From contig CM061228.1 in NCBI GenBank assembly GCA_030844895.1, positions 31,691,651-31,755,650 on the forward strand: a stretch of DNA of 64,000 nucleotides. The letters run 5' to 3'. A program made the translations under genes and the position numbers. This DNA is from Ambrosia x helenae (taxonomy: Eukaryota; Streptophyta; Magnoliopsida; Asterales; Asteraceae). The notes under the pieces were generated by a model. It worked only from the letters and a program-made list of their open reading frames with translations, made no database searches and had not been told where the DNA came from. Positions 46,751 to 58,176 of the stretch are shown piece after piece. Positions within the stretch are counted from its first letter, which is position 1, and the number at the start of each line of letters is the position of its first letter.

Positions 46751-47180
46751 CATTTTTGCAATATTCAAAGTGCAGGGTGACCATCGGTTTCCTACAGTTC
46801 CGTCTCGTATCTCTCTGTAGCTCTTGACCAGAAGTCATCGTCACACCACCATCACAAACACTTGATTTCACCGGATCTGTTTGTTATCGGAAAATGTCTC
46901 CAGCCAGAAGACGACGGTGTTGATGATAACTGTCGGAGTCAGCGACGGTGGCGTTATTGTTTGTTGGATGGTAAGACAACGGTGGTGATGATAATTGTCA
47001 GATTCAGTGATGGTGGTGTTATTGATTGTTGGATGGTGATGATGAAAAGGGTTTTAGGTAGGAAGAAGATGTTAGGGTTTCAGAGAAAAGTGTTAGGGAG
47101 GAAGAAGTAGATAACTTGACATTCTTTTCCCTGTCATCAGACCCCTTCCTTGACACCCTAAAGTTGGTCCTCGTATGATC
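46751..47180. other. GC-richer segment with 65-bp tandem duplication
   Basis: Two copies about 65 bp apart (46921-46971 and 46986-47036) share TTGTTGGATGG and GGTGGTGTTATTG-type wording. The base composition resembles a gene 5' end, but I find no long frame. Possibly a captured first exon or leader. Confidence 0.4.
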
Positions 47181-47184
47181 CCTA

Positions 47185-47188
<4 letters not shown>

Positions 47189-47240
<52 letters not shown>
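47189..47240. repeat. (TA)n(GA)n microsatellite at MULE left end
   Basis: TA repeats passing into GA repeats directly before TTAGGATAATATGAGAACTC. The right end of the MULE also abuts (TA)n. Confidence 0.9.
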
Positions 47241-47241
47241 T

Positions 47242-47285
47242 TAGGATAATATGAGAACTCACTTGAGTTGTGAGAACTAGAGAAC
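47242..47285 (+). repeat. MULE left terminal inverted repeat
   Basis: Contains GAGAACTCACTTGAGTTGTG then AGAACTAGAGAACCC. Pairs with 57783-57829; GAGAAC units are separated by 13 bp as in elements M2 and F2. Confidence 0.8.
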
Positions 47286-47508
47286 CCATGTGGACCATTG
47301 ACCTTGTTGATCCAATGGTTGATAATCAATCTTGAGACTTTTTTGTATTTTAGTGAATTTGTAAAGTTGGTTGATTATTTTATAATAAAAGAAGGTTTTG
47401 AAGGGTATTTTCGGTAACAAAGGAAAAAACCTGCCATCTCGTTTCTCCCTCCTCTGACATTGCTCACCATATATAAACCATTGGTTTTTTTTTTTAAATT
47501 TCAAAATA

Positions 47509-47510
<2 letters not shown>

Positions 47511-47580
<70 letters not shown>
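47511..47580. repeat. (CT)n microsatellite
   Basis: About 35 CT units, pure, upstream of the Ulp1-like gene; a possible GAGA-type promoter element but equally just a repeat. Confidence 0.9.
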
Positions 47581-47584
<4 letters not shown>

Positions 47585-48246
47585 GCACAAAAAACACAGA
47601 GAAGCAGTTATTTCTCCAAAAGAAGGTTACCGTCCCTACAATCATTACACGATCGATTGCATCATTCTCGCGTGTCTCCGATTAAGGTATTTTTTATAAG
47701 TTTTTTTTTATTTTTTTATTTTGTTTTGTTTTATTTATTTATTTATTTTGCTATCTAGGGGTTTAGTTCAAATGTTTTTGCTCTTTTATGCTTTAGAGTG
47801 TTTTTGGTGAAGGTGTTTTACATTAGGGTATTTTTACTATGTTCCTGTGTCTTTTGGGGTGCCTTTCGTATATGACGATGAACAGTTAGGATTCAATTTT
47901 TTGTTTTTTTTTTTTTAGTTTCTTTAGTTTCTTAGGGTTCTGTTGAATTGGGTTAGTAGCATCTTTATTCATTGTGGCCGTGTTTGTCTCTATTTTTACA
48001 TTGGGTAAAAAGCATTTTTTTTAGGTAGTTAAGATGTTTGTACTGTCTTTCTGTTTTTTTACAACGGGGTAAAACACACACTAATGGGGGTATGTTATGT
48101 AAAAAATTATGAATTATATAGGGTCTGGATGTTTAAAAAAGGGGGTTGGTCTCCTATTCTTGTTTAATCCTCTGTTTTTTGACTGTTTTGTTGTTTATTC
48201 GATATTGTTTAGGAGTGTGTATGAAAAGGAATAAGGGAGGGACAAA

Positions 48247-51200
48247 ATGGTTGCTGGAACACGAAGTTCTAAACGAGGTTGATCGCAACTTTTAGCCCCT
48301 GGTGAGGTTATTTGCCTCAGTTCTAGTCGACGAGGTTAGATCATCTTTTTGAAAACAACCCTTTTTTGGCTTTTTCATTTGTGTGTGTTCCCCTCTTCAT
48401 TTTTTGTAATCGGTGATTGTGCAGGGGACAACACAACTGGTTCGGAAGGCAGAAAAAGAGGAACATTGCCCCATTGAAACAATAGAGGAAGGATCGTCCA
48501 CTAATCCTACAGGCGTAAAAAAAAAAAGAAACGCTCAACCGACCTTGAATCTGCTGATAGTTACGTATCTGACACGCTGTCCCGGAAGAGAGTTCCTAAG
48601 CAGTCATGGGGAAGCTTGAAAACCCGTTCATCTCTGCGGCAGCTTTTCTTGGGAATTTCAAGGCTTACTGGCCGGCAACGGGAGGTGGTTAGGCAGATAG
48701 GGTTGGGGGATATGTTGCGGTTCAGTGTGGACAGGATCCCGGTAAAACTTGCACAATATGCAGTTGACGTTTTCCGGCCTTAAAGAATGAGGATGCGGTT
48801 TCAAAAATAGGAAGTGCCTATAGACGCAGGCGTTGTGCATAAGGTGTTTGGCATCCCATGTGGCGGCATCAAATTTTCAACCCTTGAAGAACCAGAGAAG
48901 TGGCATCCTGCGCTAAAGGTCTGGCGTAATCGCTACCCAAAAACAGCTACGTTTCCACCTCGTTGATCGTGAATAAGATACACGCTGATAACTATGAAGA
49001 CATGTTCTTGTTTAAGGTTGATTTCATTATGTTGTTTGTTACAACGATGATCACCTCTCACGGGAATGGCCTTTGCAAAGAGAAAATTCCTAAGTGTTTT
49101 ACGAGTGAAACAAGGTTTGAGAACATCGATTGGTGTGATTACATGGTAAGTTCTCTAAAAACATGCAAGCAGAGATGGAGGCGCAGTGACCCAGGGTGTG
49201 CCTTTGCTGGGCCGTTGACTTTGTTGATGGTATGAACACTTCAGCCGCACACAAATAAATTCTTTTATTTTTCTTTTTTTCTCTTCTTTACTAATATTTT
49301 TTTTTCATTCTCTTTCGGACAACTATTGTATGTCGATTGTTTTTCGGTTGATGGTATGAACACTCCACCAGGTGTGCGGGCGATGCATCATTGGACGCAA
49401 GAGTTGCTGAGTAGACGTCAGGAGCACGAGATACATCATGGTGGGTTTGGTTTGGGCAAGGTAAAAGCGGTGACTATGGCTGATGCTAAACGTGACAAAG
49501 TAGCTGATGGTGACATTGAGGTACCGTACGCCAAAAATAATAATTTATTTTTAATTTTATTCTATATGCTTGCTTTCTGCTGGGGGTATGTATTATCCTA
49601 TAATTCCGCTTTTGTCTATTTAGGTGGAATTGTGCGCCACACGTGCTAGGTTGTCAGAGTTCAGGGCATTGAAAATGCAGGTTGGGACAATTTTGTCTTC
49701 ATTGTGTTCACGATATCCAAATAACGACAGCGTCGTGCGGTTGGAAGCTGAGTACAAGAGGGAGCTTGTGTTCGGTTAGTGAGTCAACTAGTGGGAAGGG
49801 GAAGACGGTTGAGACGCCAACCAAAATGATAAAGGATGTTGTTGAAAACAGGACAAAAATGTGACACCGGTTGATGAAGCGGACAGTTTTGAAGGTATGC
49901 AAAAGCAAAACGACACGTTTAGCCTGCTAGTTTATTACCGGTTGCTGTAGACATGTAAAACTTTTTTTTTTAATTTTTTTGGGCGTTCTGGGGCGGAGGA
50001 CACGGACAGGGAGGAGTACGTTGCGGCCAGATCAGATTTGTCCGAGTCACTCGGCTATGTGGACTGGTTGTTTAGCAAGTTTGAACCGACTGGCACTGAC
50101 ACTACCCCAGATCCTAGGAATCTGCAGGTGGTCGACCCGATTGTTGACAGCAAATTGAGTCCCTTGTTTGAACATGTTACTGCACCAGTGGATACCATTG
50201 TGAAAAGGCCAGCTGTCGAATCTCCGATGACAACCGTTGTTGATGTTGGAGTGAGTGGCAACGGACGGGAAGATTAGCGGAGCAAATGGATGCGCACATG
50301 AAGAGGTTCAGGCTTGCACCCATATACGCAACCGGGGATCGTAAGTCGCTAACCTCTTTTAACATATAATATACGTTTAAAAAAATGTGTGTGTTAGTTT
50401 TCTTCTTTACCATGGTTCGCGTAACTGCAGAAGGCACGTCAGGTCAGCCGCCCACGGGCTTGAGCCAGCCAACTTTTAGCTTGGGCTGATGCAGTTAAGC
50501 CCGCCGATACGGCCTAGTGTAATGAAGAACCCCTTGCTTCTGCCGCTTGCACAAGGGTTGGAAAATAAAAGCTTGAGCCAGCCAAGTTTTAGCCTTGGGC
50601 TCACACAAGACACCTCGGTCGGTTTAGCAGCGAAGGAACCCAGTGTTCTTGCTGATATAAGTCAACCATCCTTTAACTTGGGGCTAACCCAGGAACCAGT
50701 AGACTTGGCGAATGCGGGTGCGGATGTCTTGAAAGCAGTGAGTGCGGATGTTTTGGAAGCAGCGAACGGAGTTGAGCATGGTAAGGGTTTTTGTTGTTAT
50801 TGCTTTCGTTATACACTGGTGTAACTGTTTTTTCCTGTTAACAGTATAGAGGTCGACATATGCTGTCTCCGGCGTACCAAAGGCTAGTGTAACAACAAAT
50901 ACTAGTAACGTTATTGCATTAAACGCGGTCGTACGCCAGGGCCCATCAAGGAGTATGGTAGCGACGTTACCCATTGTGTTGAACAGTAGTGATGAAATAC
51001 CCACGAAGTCTACAAGGAGGGAGCTGTTGTTATGGGATTTCCTATTTAGAACTACTTAGAAGACAGAGCTGATGGAACAGGCGACCCTCGAGGCTAAAAA
51101 CAGTAACATAAGAAAATTTTATTATACGGGTGTTTTTCATTTTTTGGTGAATGTTTTTTGTTTTTGTCCTTTACTGTGGTCTTTACTTTGTAGAAAAAAG

Positions 51201-52268
51201 GTTGTCGGGGGTTTTGTAGATGAGGCGGACATTGACCCCACCGAGTATTACTCGTAAGTGTTTTTTGTTATTATACCTTTTGCATGTAAACATACACAAC
51301 CCCCATCCGCCCACAAGAAAAAGTGTTAATTTATGTAAATATGGCAGGCACGTGCTGTTTGAAGACCGTTACGGGTTTGGTACTAAAGCCCCGCTACTGC
51401 AGTCTTTGGCGATAGGCAGGAGGTTGTAGAGTTCAGTTGTTGACGCCTGGGTCAATGTCCTTAACCATGACCCGATGTACCGGTTGGCTGGGGAGTGCGT
51501 CGCTTGTTTGTAGCTACTAGTACCATAGTGAGTAAAACTACGTTTTTTTATGTTTTTTTTTTAAACTGCTTCTCTCGTACTAAGCATGCCATTGGGTATT
51601 TTCAGGTTCAGTGGATGTTAGAGCTGGTTGAGGACCCGGGGGTAGTCGAGTTGCTTCTTTTAAAAATGGTCTGTTAGGCGCATTGTGTGGGAATGACAAG
51701 CAACTGGATGATCGGCTGACAGTCGACATGGTTTTTGTGCCCGTATTGGAAAGTGAACATTATTATCTTTTGGTGTTTGATTTCAAGCATGATGACGTTT
51801 GCGTGCTAGATAACATTGTAGCGAGGAGGTCGCCTGTGGTACTATCGGACAGCAACGTATACGTTATTAAAAGCACACCGTTCAAAGTGGTAAGGAAAAA
51901 AAATGGTTGTTTTGTTCTTCTATATGACTGTACACCTGATTCCCTCTAAAATTGTTTCTGCAGCAACATATCTTCGCTGACTACCTTGATATAGTGAATC
52001 ACCCAAAGGCAGCGTTGATTCGCGCATGCCGTATACGCCGGTTACCTTTGCCCCGGGCTACCACCAAGAACACTAGCGACTGTGGCGTGTTCATGATGAG
52101 GCACATGGAAATTACTGCGACGCTTTCGTTCCCTTCAAGTGTGGGTTTAGCCTGAATGGGAAGCGAAAGCAAACACAGCTAGACACTTTGAGGAAGCAGT
52201 ATGCCGCAAGTATCCTATTATCATCCATAAACATGTACAACGATCGGGTTTGGCGTAGTAGCATCTGA
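48247..52268 (+). pseudogene. Ulp1-like (C48) peptidase gene of the MULE, decayed, copy 2
   Basis: ATG at 48247 (MVAGTRSSKRG, then an in-frame TGA). The first domain (48600-49230) matches that of copy 1: SSLRQLFLGISRL, VVHKVFGIPCGG, NIDWCDYMVSSLK. The linker has three repeats of SQPSFSLGLTQ type near 50450-50700. Peptidase exons around 51600-52268 carry all three catalytic residues: His in ESEHYYLLVFD, Asp in CVLDNIV, Cys in TSDCGVFMMRHME. The C-terminal helix ends at TGA 52266-52268. Stops near 48780 and 48810 and others show it is not functional as it stands, though introns still have good GT-AG sites. Ulp1 peptidases cleave SUMO; in a transposon this could modify silencing or transposase factors, which is inference. 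Confidence 0.75.
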
Positions 52269-53122
52269 TGGGTCATAACTGTTATTATTTAAAAAAAACA
52301 TTCGTATTTTGGGTTGGGGGGGGGGGGCTTTAAAAAACATTTGTATTTTGTGTTTATTCGGTTTTAATGTTTGTTTTTGTAATGGTTAACACTGCTATCC
52401 ATAATATGTTTTTGCCGGTGGGTTTTAGTAAGTTTTACACCGATGTAAATATATGAAAATGTATGTGTGTGACCCCATTCCATGGGAAAGTAAGAAAAAA
52501 CATGGCACCATGTGCACAAAAAAACGAACTTCCCGTCGAACAGTTCATGAACGTTCGGTTCGTTTACAGGCCTACATGGGTCCTTTTTTAGATGTGTTTT
52601 TTTCAACTCCTAGAATAATTGTTCCCATTTAATAAGTACACTAACTTCGTCTATTTATATGTTAGGGCCACAAAAATAGGAACTCCCATCATTTTCATTC
52701 AATAACAAAAAAGGGTATTTTTGCACCGTTTCTATTAAAAAAACACTGGTGTAAACCAGTGAGCTTGAATTTTCTTTTTTTCCACATGAATAAACATAGA
52801 AAAAAAACAAGGGACACCGGTGTAAAAACACGTGGGTTGGGGGGGTGTGGTGGTGACCTAAATGTATAAAAAAAAAAATAAGGGATCTTTTACTCCTGTT
52901 ACAAAAAAAACACCGGTGTAAACCACATGGGTTTTTGTAGAGTGGGTGGAGAGGGGGTATTTTGGGGGTGGAGTATTAGATTGGGGTAAAAAACACCGGT
53001 GTAAAACCCACTTTTTTGTTTTTTTTTTTCCTTACCGTTTTTTACCATTGTTTGATATTGATTGTTGTTTTTTTTATTTTATTTTTTTATCTTTTTTATT
53101 TTTTTAACCCCAACTGAACAAG
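52269..53122. promoter_or_regulatory. Intergenic region with ACACCGGTGT palindromes
   Basis: The palindrome ACACCGGTGTAAA or a one-base variant occurs near 52437, 52744, 52815, 52912 and 52993. Variants also lie at 50812 and 53900. It sits between the Ulp1-like gene and the small ORF. A poly-G tract is at 52317-52327. No coding frame. Confidence 0.5.
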
Positions 53123-53768
53123 ATGGGTGGCAGCGAAGAAAGACCTCACAAATTCCCGCGTAATGAACGCAAAGGAAGGTTGGTACAAGTTTGGCATAGC
53201 TCACAGATGGGGATACCACCCGACACCACCGTTACCCCCCCCCCCCAGTGATGAGACCACCTACTACTGCGGTTGCGAGCACGCAGGAAGGTTGGTACAA
53301 GTTTGGCATAGCCTCGGACCTAGCTACGGGCCACCGTCGGTGTACAAAGGCGCATACAACCCCGACCAAACTACGGTCCACCACCGGTATACACAGGCAC
53401 GTACGGTCCCCCACAGACCTGCGGCCCCCGACCGAACTATGGGCCACTACCGGTGTACACAGGGCACGAGGTGAAATGGGTAGACCTGGGTACGGTAAGC
53501 CACTGCACAATGATGTCCTAGATAGTAGTGGTGCCATGGGTGGGAGCTCAGTCAAACAAAGCCGCACGCCACCACCACCACGTAAACCATGCACAAAGGT
53601 GACTGCGTCAAAAGCAATAGCAGACGAGTGCGCCTCACAACAGTTTCCCGAAGAAGACTACTAGGGATCGGACGAGTACAAAAAGCTTGAGGACGACTTG
53701 GTGGGCTTTGACTCGCCATCTAAGGACGAGACGGACTCCGATGCAGTTATGTCACCAAAAGGGTGTTG
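53123..53768 (+). pseudogene. Small Tyr/Gly/Pro-repeat ORF of the MULE
   Basis: ATG at 53123 (MGGSEERPHKFPRNERKG). GRLVQVWHS occurs twice, then three tandem 12-residue units of the form RPNYGPxPVYTG (53325-53465), then an acidic C-terminus (YKKLEDDLVGFDSPSKDE) ending near 53768. It changes frame at a run of 12 C and again in the repeats, so it is broken or misassembled there. I do not recognise a family; low-complexity repeats suggest a disordered protein. It converges on the transposase gene. Confidence 0.35.
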
Positions 53769-54289
53769 GTGAAAGTATCGATTTGGCCTTGGGTGTGAGA
53801 GATTAGGCCAATGTATCTAAATAAAAAATGTAGATGTGGTTGCTGGTACCGTGCTATGTTTAATATTTTAAATCCTAGGTTGCTTGGGTCCTATTACACT
53901 AGTGTAAACGACCCCAGCCCCCACCATGTACTGCTTTTTATATTTTCTCAGTCTTCTAATGGTGCCTTTAATATTTCCATACCAGATAAACACAAGCACA
54001 CACAAAAAAGATACAAAAATATGAAAATATATCCACATACCAGATAAAAACACTTAAAAGACAAAATAAACCCCACCCCATGCAAACAAAAAGCACCTTC
54101 CCCACGGCCATTTAAAAACAGTGATCTGCTCCCCCTGCACATTTACATGGCCTAGAAAATGCCCATTCCACACATGCTAGACAATATGCAGAACGAACAT
54201 TTACACCATGACAGACAAAAACACCAAAAAATAAACCCCCCTGGCAGATCAGAGTCAATATCAGTTGTTCTACACACCATATTTATTTA

Positions 54290-57200
54290 TTTATCCTACA
54301 TATCATGAAAATAAAAAGTGCGGACGGGCGGTGCTGGGGCCTGCTGCATAAGCTAAGGTTCTGCGTCTTTGTCGGACAGTTCTTAGATTCATGAACAGTG
54401 ACGTATTCCCAGCACGTCTTGCATTGTCGTGGATGCTTCTTTTTCTTGGTTGCTGCCTTGTCACCAGGGCCCACCATTCGGTGATTGGTTCCGCGCCCCT
54501 TGTTCGTGAAACCTTGCGGGTTGCTGCACGAAATTTTAACATCCTCTGGTACACGTAACAAATTTGCAATCACATACTCATCCGCGACCCCAGGTTCGGC
54601 TACCTCAACCCTCTTCCTAGAACTTCGTCCTTCAATCCCTTTAATTGCTCTGAAAACGCAGATAAACGCTCAGGCGAAACAGTTAGGCGATCCACACATT
54701 GATTAAACATGTCAAGCAATTCACTTTGCATAACAGCCGTCTCGCTTTTGTCCACCCCATAGCGAGCATCAATGCAGAAAACAGATTTTGGTAGCACGTC
54801 GCGCCTCCACCGATCCATAATATACTTCTCGGGGATAGCCTCGACTTTTGTGTATCTGAAAACACAAAATATATGTCGGCATAGGCATCCAATCCGAGTC
54901 CACGAATTACATGACCATGTATATTCAACAGCAAAAAAAACACAAAAAAGGATAAAAACATACATAAGATTTACAAAAAAGAAAAGAACAGAAAAGAAAA
55001 GGGCCATAATTCAAAACACTGATAAGTCATTTGAAAAAACCAAAACCATACTGTGTATTCATTGACCACGTCTGTGCGCTTATCAAGGTGCGTTACAGTG
55101 TACACCTTGACATCGTCGACTTCTTCTTGGTTTGTAATGAAACATAGCACCAGCCCTTTCTGGATTTCCTTTCACACTTCATAGAATATGGTTTGAGAGT
55201 AGACCAGTGCACACTGATCCTCAACCACCATACCAGTTTTGAATTCAAGGACCCGGCACTCAGTTTGGTACTCCGTAACCCTCTACTTGTATCTTTGGGA
55301 CTCCATTGTAGTGTCAAACCATAACAAAAATTTCACAAGCATGTTGGCCCAGCTAGAATTGACCTTGAATGACGCATTTGAGCTTTCACATCGAGATGTG
55401 GTCTTCATCAGACATGACATGAGGATATCGCGAAAGTATTCAGGCACCCAAAGCTCCTTGATATTGAACATGTCTCTTAGCCACTCGTTGTCAATTAGTC
55501 CATACTTATCAAGTAACTTCCCCCACCGCCTTTCAAATGTCTTCGATTTTATATAAACATTCCATACCAACTTATGTAAAAAACAAGTGTGGGGGTGTGT
55601 AGTTGATAGAAGGTCAGCAGGTTTAAGGGTACAAAAACTGTGCCTAACCGAAAAATGTGAAAAAAAGGGTCAGTACCTTTGCAGACAGCTTCTTCATAAT
55701 GTGCCACATACATAGGCGATGCCTTGACTCTGTGAAGACATCAGCCACTCTTGCTTCATCGTCGGATCCTGGTCTGTTAATACCAACTTAGGCTGCTTCC
55801 CATGCGCGCCCAGAAACGTATTAAGCAACCAACAATGCGACTCTATAGTCTCATTAAACAAGAGTCCAGCCCTAAACGTGAAGCATCGTTTGTTGTTGTC
55901 CACACCAGTGAAAGGTACAAAAATTATATTGTACCTGTTAAAAACACCGAGTTAGCACTTGTGTGTTATACACTTATATATAAAAAAAGGTCTACGACTT
56001 TGCCTGTTAGTTTGGTACGTCGCGTCAAATGCAAGCACTTCACCGAAATGCTGATAGTTAATCTTCGATATCTCATCCGCCCAAAAAACATATCTAAGCT
56101 CCACGTTGACCAGACTGTACTTAAAAGAAAAGTTTGGCAGGTGCTTAACCCTATCATTCAGCTTCTCGATCATCATTGACGAATTCCTGTTCCCAATGAA
56201 CATACGGATACTTCTGGCAAAATTCTTGTAATCAACAAGGGTACCCTTCACGTTGTGGTGTCCGCCTTTCAGGCTCACTTGCATTCTATGCGCTACTGTT
56301 GGCCCCACCATGTTTATGCTTACACGGTGAATAAAATCCTTTGTTGAAAAAATCCAGCTTTCGCCCTATTTTCGTTAAATCTCTGTTGTAAGACGGAACA
56401 AGCATGTGATTGTAGGTCTCCTCGAAGTGATAAATCTCCCACAGTGATGTAACATTGCACAACTTAGCTCTAATACTCGCTTTACAATCGGTACGCTGGA
56501 ACGTTGACTTCCTAACCTTCAGCGAGCTTTCGTCTAATGAGTCAAATTTCCATTTGCTTTGCGGTTTACCGGCGTTCGAGCATAGTATGTACCTGTGGGT
56601 AATGACACCATTAACCCTTTTAAAAGTTCCACACCTAGTAGAAAACCCACAGTTCGCAGCGTACGAGTCATACATTGCAACCACATCCTGCCACTCTCTA
56701 TACTTGGACCTCATGTTTGGTCTTAGGGAGTCGTCTACTATTGGTTTCCAGTAACGACTACCATTGGGGGTAAACCAAAAATCACACCCAGACCCTGCAC
56801 GAACAAAAAAAAAAAAAGAACAACAACCAAAATTTGCATCACCATTCAAAAAATCCAGAAAAAAATCTCTCAAACTTATATACAAAAAATTAAACAAGCT
56901 GCCTGTTCAGACAAATCATTGCACCATTTTACAATCTCAACCCCCCCCCCCTTTTAAAAAAAAAGTCATTATGCCACTTAGACCATTTTTACACTGGGAT
57001 AAAAATGAAAAAAAACGAAGAGCCTTTATGAAACATCAATACATTATACCTCATTGCACCAATTATACCCATTATACCTCGGTAAAATGATTACACTACT
57101 GTAATAAGCACAGTATCAAAAATAACAACAAAAAAAAAAAAAAAAAAAAAACCATTACCGTCGTCTTCACCGACCACGTGGTGGCCAGTTGGGGATATGT

Positions 57201-57402
57201 TGTTTGGATCAGTAGATGATCCACCTTCATCAGACGCAAAATGACCACCTTCAACGGACGACTGCAACACACCTATTGTTTCTTCAGATTCGTCCACCAC
57301 CTGTTTTCCCTTATCAACTACATTGTTCCTCATCGACGACCCATCCTCTGCTCCTGACAGTGCCTGTGGTTTTTCCGTGATGAAGATAGAAACATCCTGC
57401 AA
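54290..57402 (-). pseudogene. FAR1-type MULE transposase, multi-exon, decayed
   Basis: Transposase of the FAR1/FHY3-related MULE group. In gene order (right to left): an acidic N-terminal exon about 57163-57402; an exon from about 56788 with the FAR1 DNA-binding region (SKYREWQDVVAMYDSYAANC and later FQRTDCKASIRAKL); the DDE core with first Asp in EVLAFDATYQ, second in KLVLTDQDPT, and Glu in SRCESSNASFK; a SWIM-like Cys-x-Cys-His motif (CLCRHIFC) near 54880; and a C-terminal zinc motif CKTCWEYVTVHESKNC. Frameshifts near 56333, 55755 and 54605 and a stop near 55190 inactivate it. One intron (55935-56003) has GC-AG borders. The start exon is not certain. Confidence 0.8.
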
Positions 57403-57782
57403 ATCCTTCTACGAAAAAAAGCTTAAGAAAATTGCCACAGTCATTCGAGTTCTCCTTCCTTGCTAGATTGTTAGGGTTTTTATCGATCATTTTTAGGTGG
57501 GTAGTTCAGACTGTTAGAAAGGTTTTTGTATGTATCTTTTTGATCTTTGTGTGCGTTTTTGTAAACAATCTGATGATATAATAATATGGGTGGGAGAAGT
57601 CTACAGTTGTTATTGGGATGATAAATTACTGACATGAATCAACAATATTATATTACTAAACTGTACTAAATCACCTTTTTTGACAGTTGTTATTGACCCT
57701 TAATAATATGATTTACCCAAAATACCCACTAATATAATACAGCAGAAGGTCCCATGTGTCACTTTGTTATTGGCCCATTTGA
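57403..57782. other. MULE right sub-terminal region
   Basis: Upstream of the transposase gene on its strand, presumably its promoter. AT-rich; no clear TATA box singled out and no coding frame. Confidence 0.4.
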
Positions 57783-57829
57783 ATTCTCTAGTTCTTACAA
57801 CTCGGGTGAGTTCTCATATGATCCAGATC
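57783..57829 (-). repeat. MULE right terminal inverted repeat
   Basis: The reverse complement reads AGGATCTGGATCATATGAGA then ACTCACCCGAGTTGTAAGAA, matching the left end apart from a 5-bp insertion. Confidence 0.8.
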
Positions 57830-57831
57830 CT

Positions 57832-57832
<1 letters not shown>

Positions 57833-57880
<48 letters not shown>
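57833..57880. repeat. (TA)n microsatellite
   Basis: Separates the MULE right end from the start of F2; both elements therefore abut the same TA tract. Confidence 0.9.
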
Positions 57881-57881
<1 letters not shown>

Positions 57882-58176
57882 CATTTGGATCATTTGAGAA
57901 CCACCAATTAGGGAGAGAACCAAGGAACCAGAACAGGCGGTATTTTTGTAAATATGAAGGGTATCTACAAAAACCCCTCCATCAAAAATTAAAAATAATT
58001 ATATAACCTAAATAAATAAAATAAAATAAATAAAAAAGTAAAAACACCAAAATGATTATTTTGTATTAATAATTCGAAAAAAAATTAAAAAAATGGCTGA
58101 TATGACATCATCCATAATGCACATGTGCAATTCGTTGTTATATATACAGAAATATACTGTATGCACATGTGCATTT

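Larger units (their letters stand above)
47241..57830. mobile_element. Large Mutator-like element with Ulp1-like and FAR1-type transposase genes
   Basis: Terminal inverted repeats of about 45 bp: left 47242-47285, right 57783-57829. The shared core is ATATGAGAACTCAC, then GAGTTGT, then AGAACTAGAGAA. Both ends are embedded in microsatellite, so the expected 9-11-bp duplication cannot be read. Contents: Ulp1-like gene on plus (48247-52268), a small Pro/Tyr repeat ORF on plus (53123-53768), FAR1-type transposase on minus (54290-57402), and ACACCGGTGT palindromes between them. All genes contain breaks. Confidence 0.8.

Noticed and set aside
47460..47699. Leu-Ser repeat frame
   Set aside because: Translation of the (CT)n microsatellite.
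57764..58006. Ile-Tyr repeat frame
   Set aside because: Translation of (TA)n between the MULE and F2.
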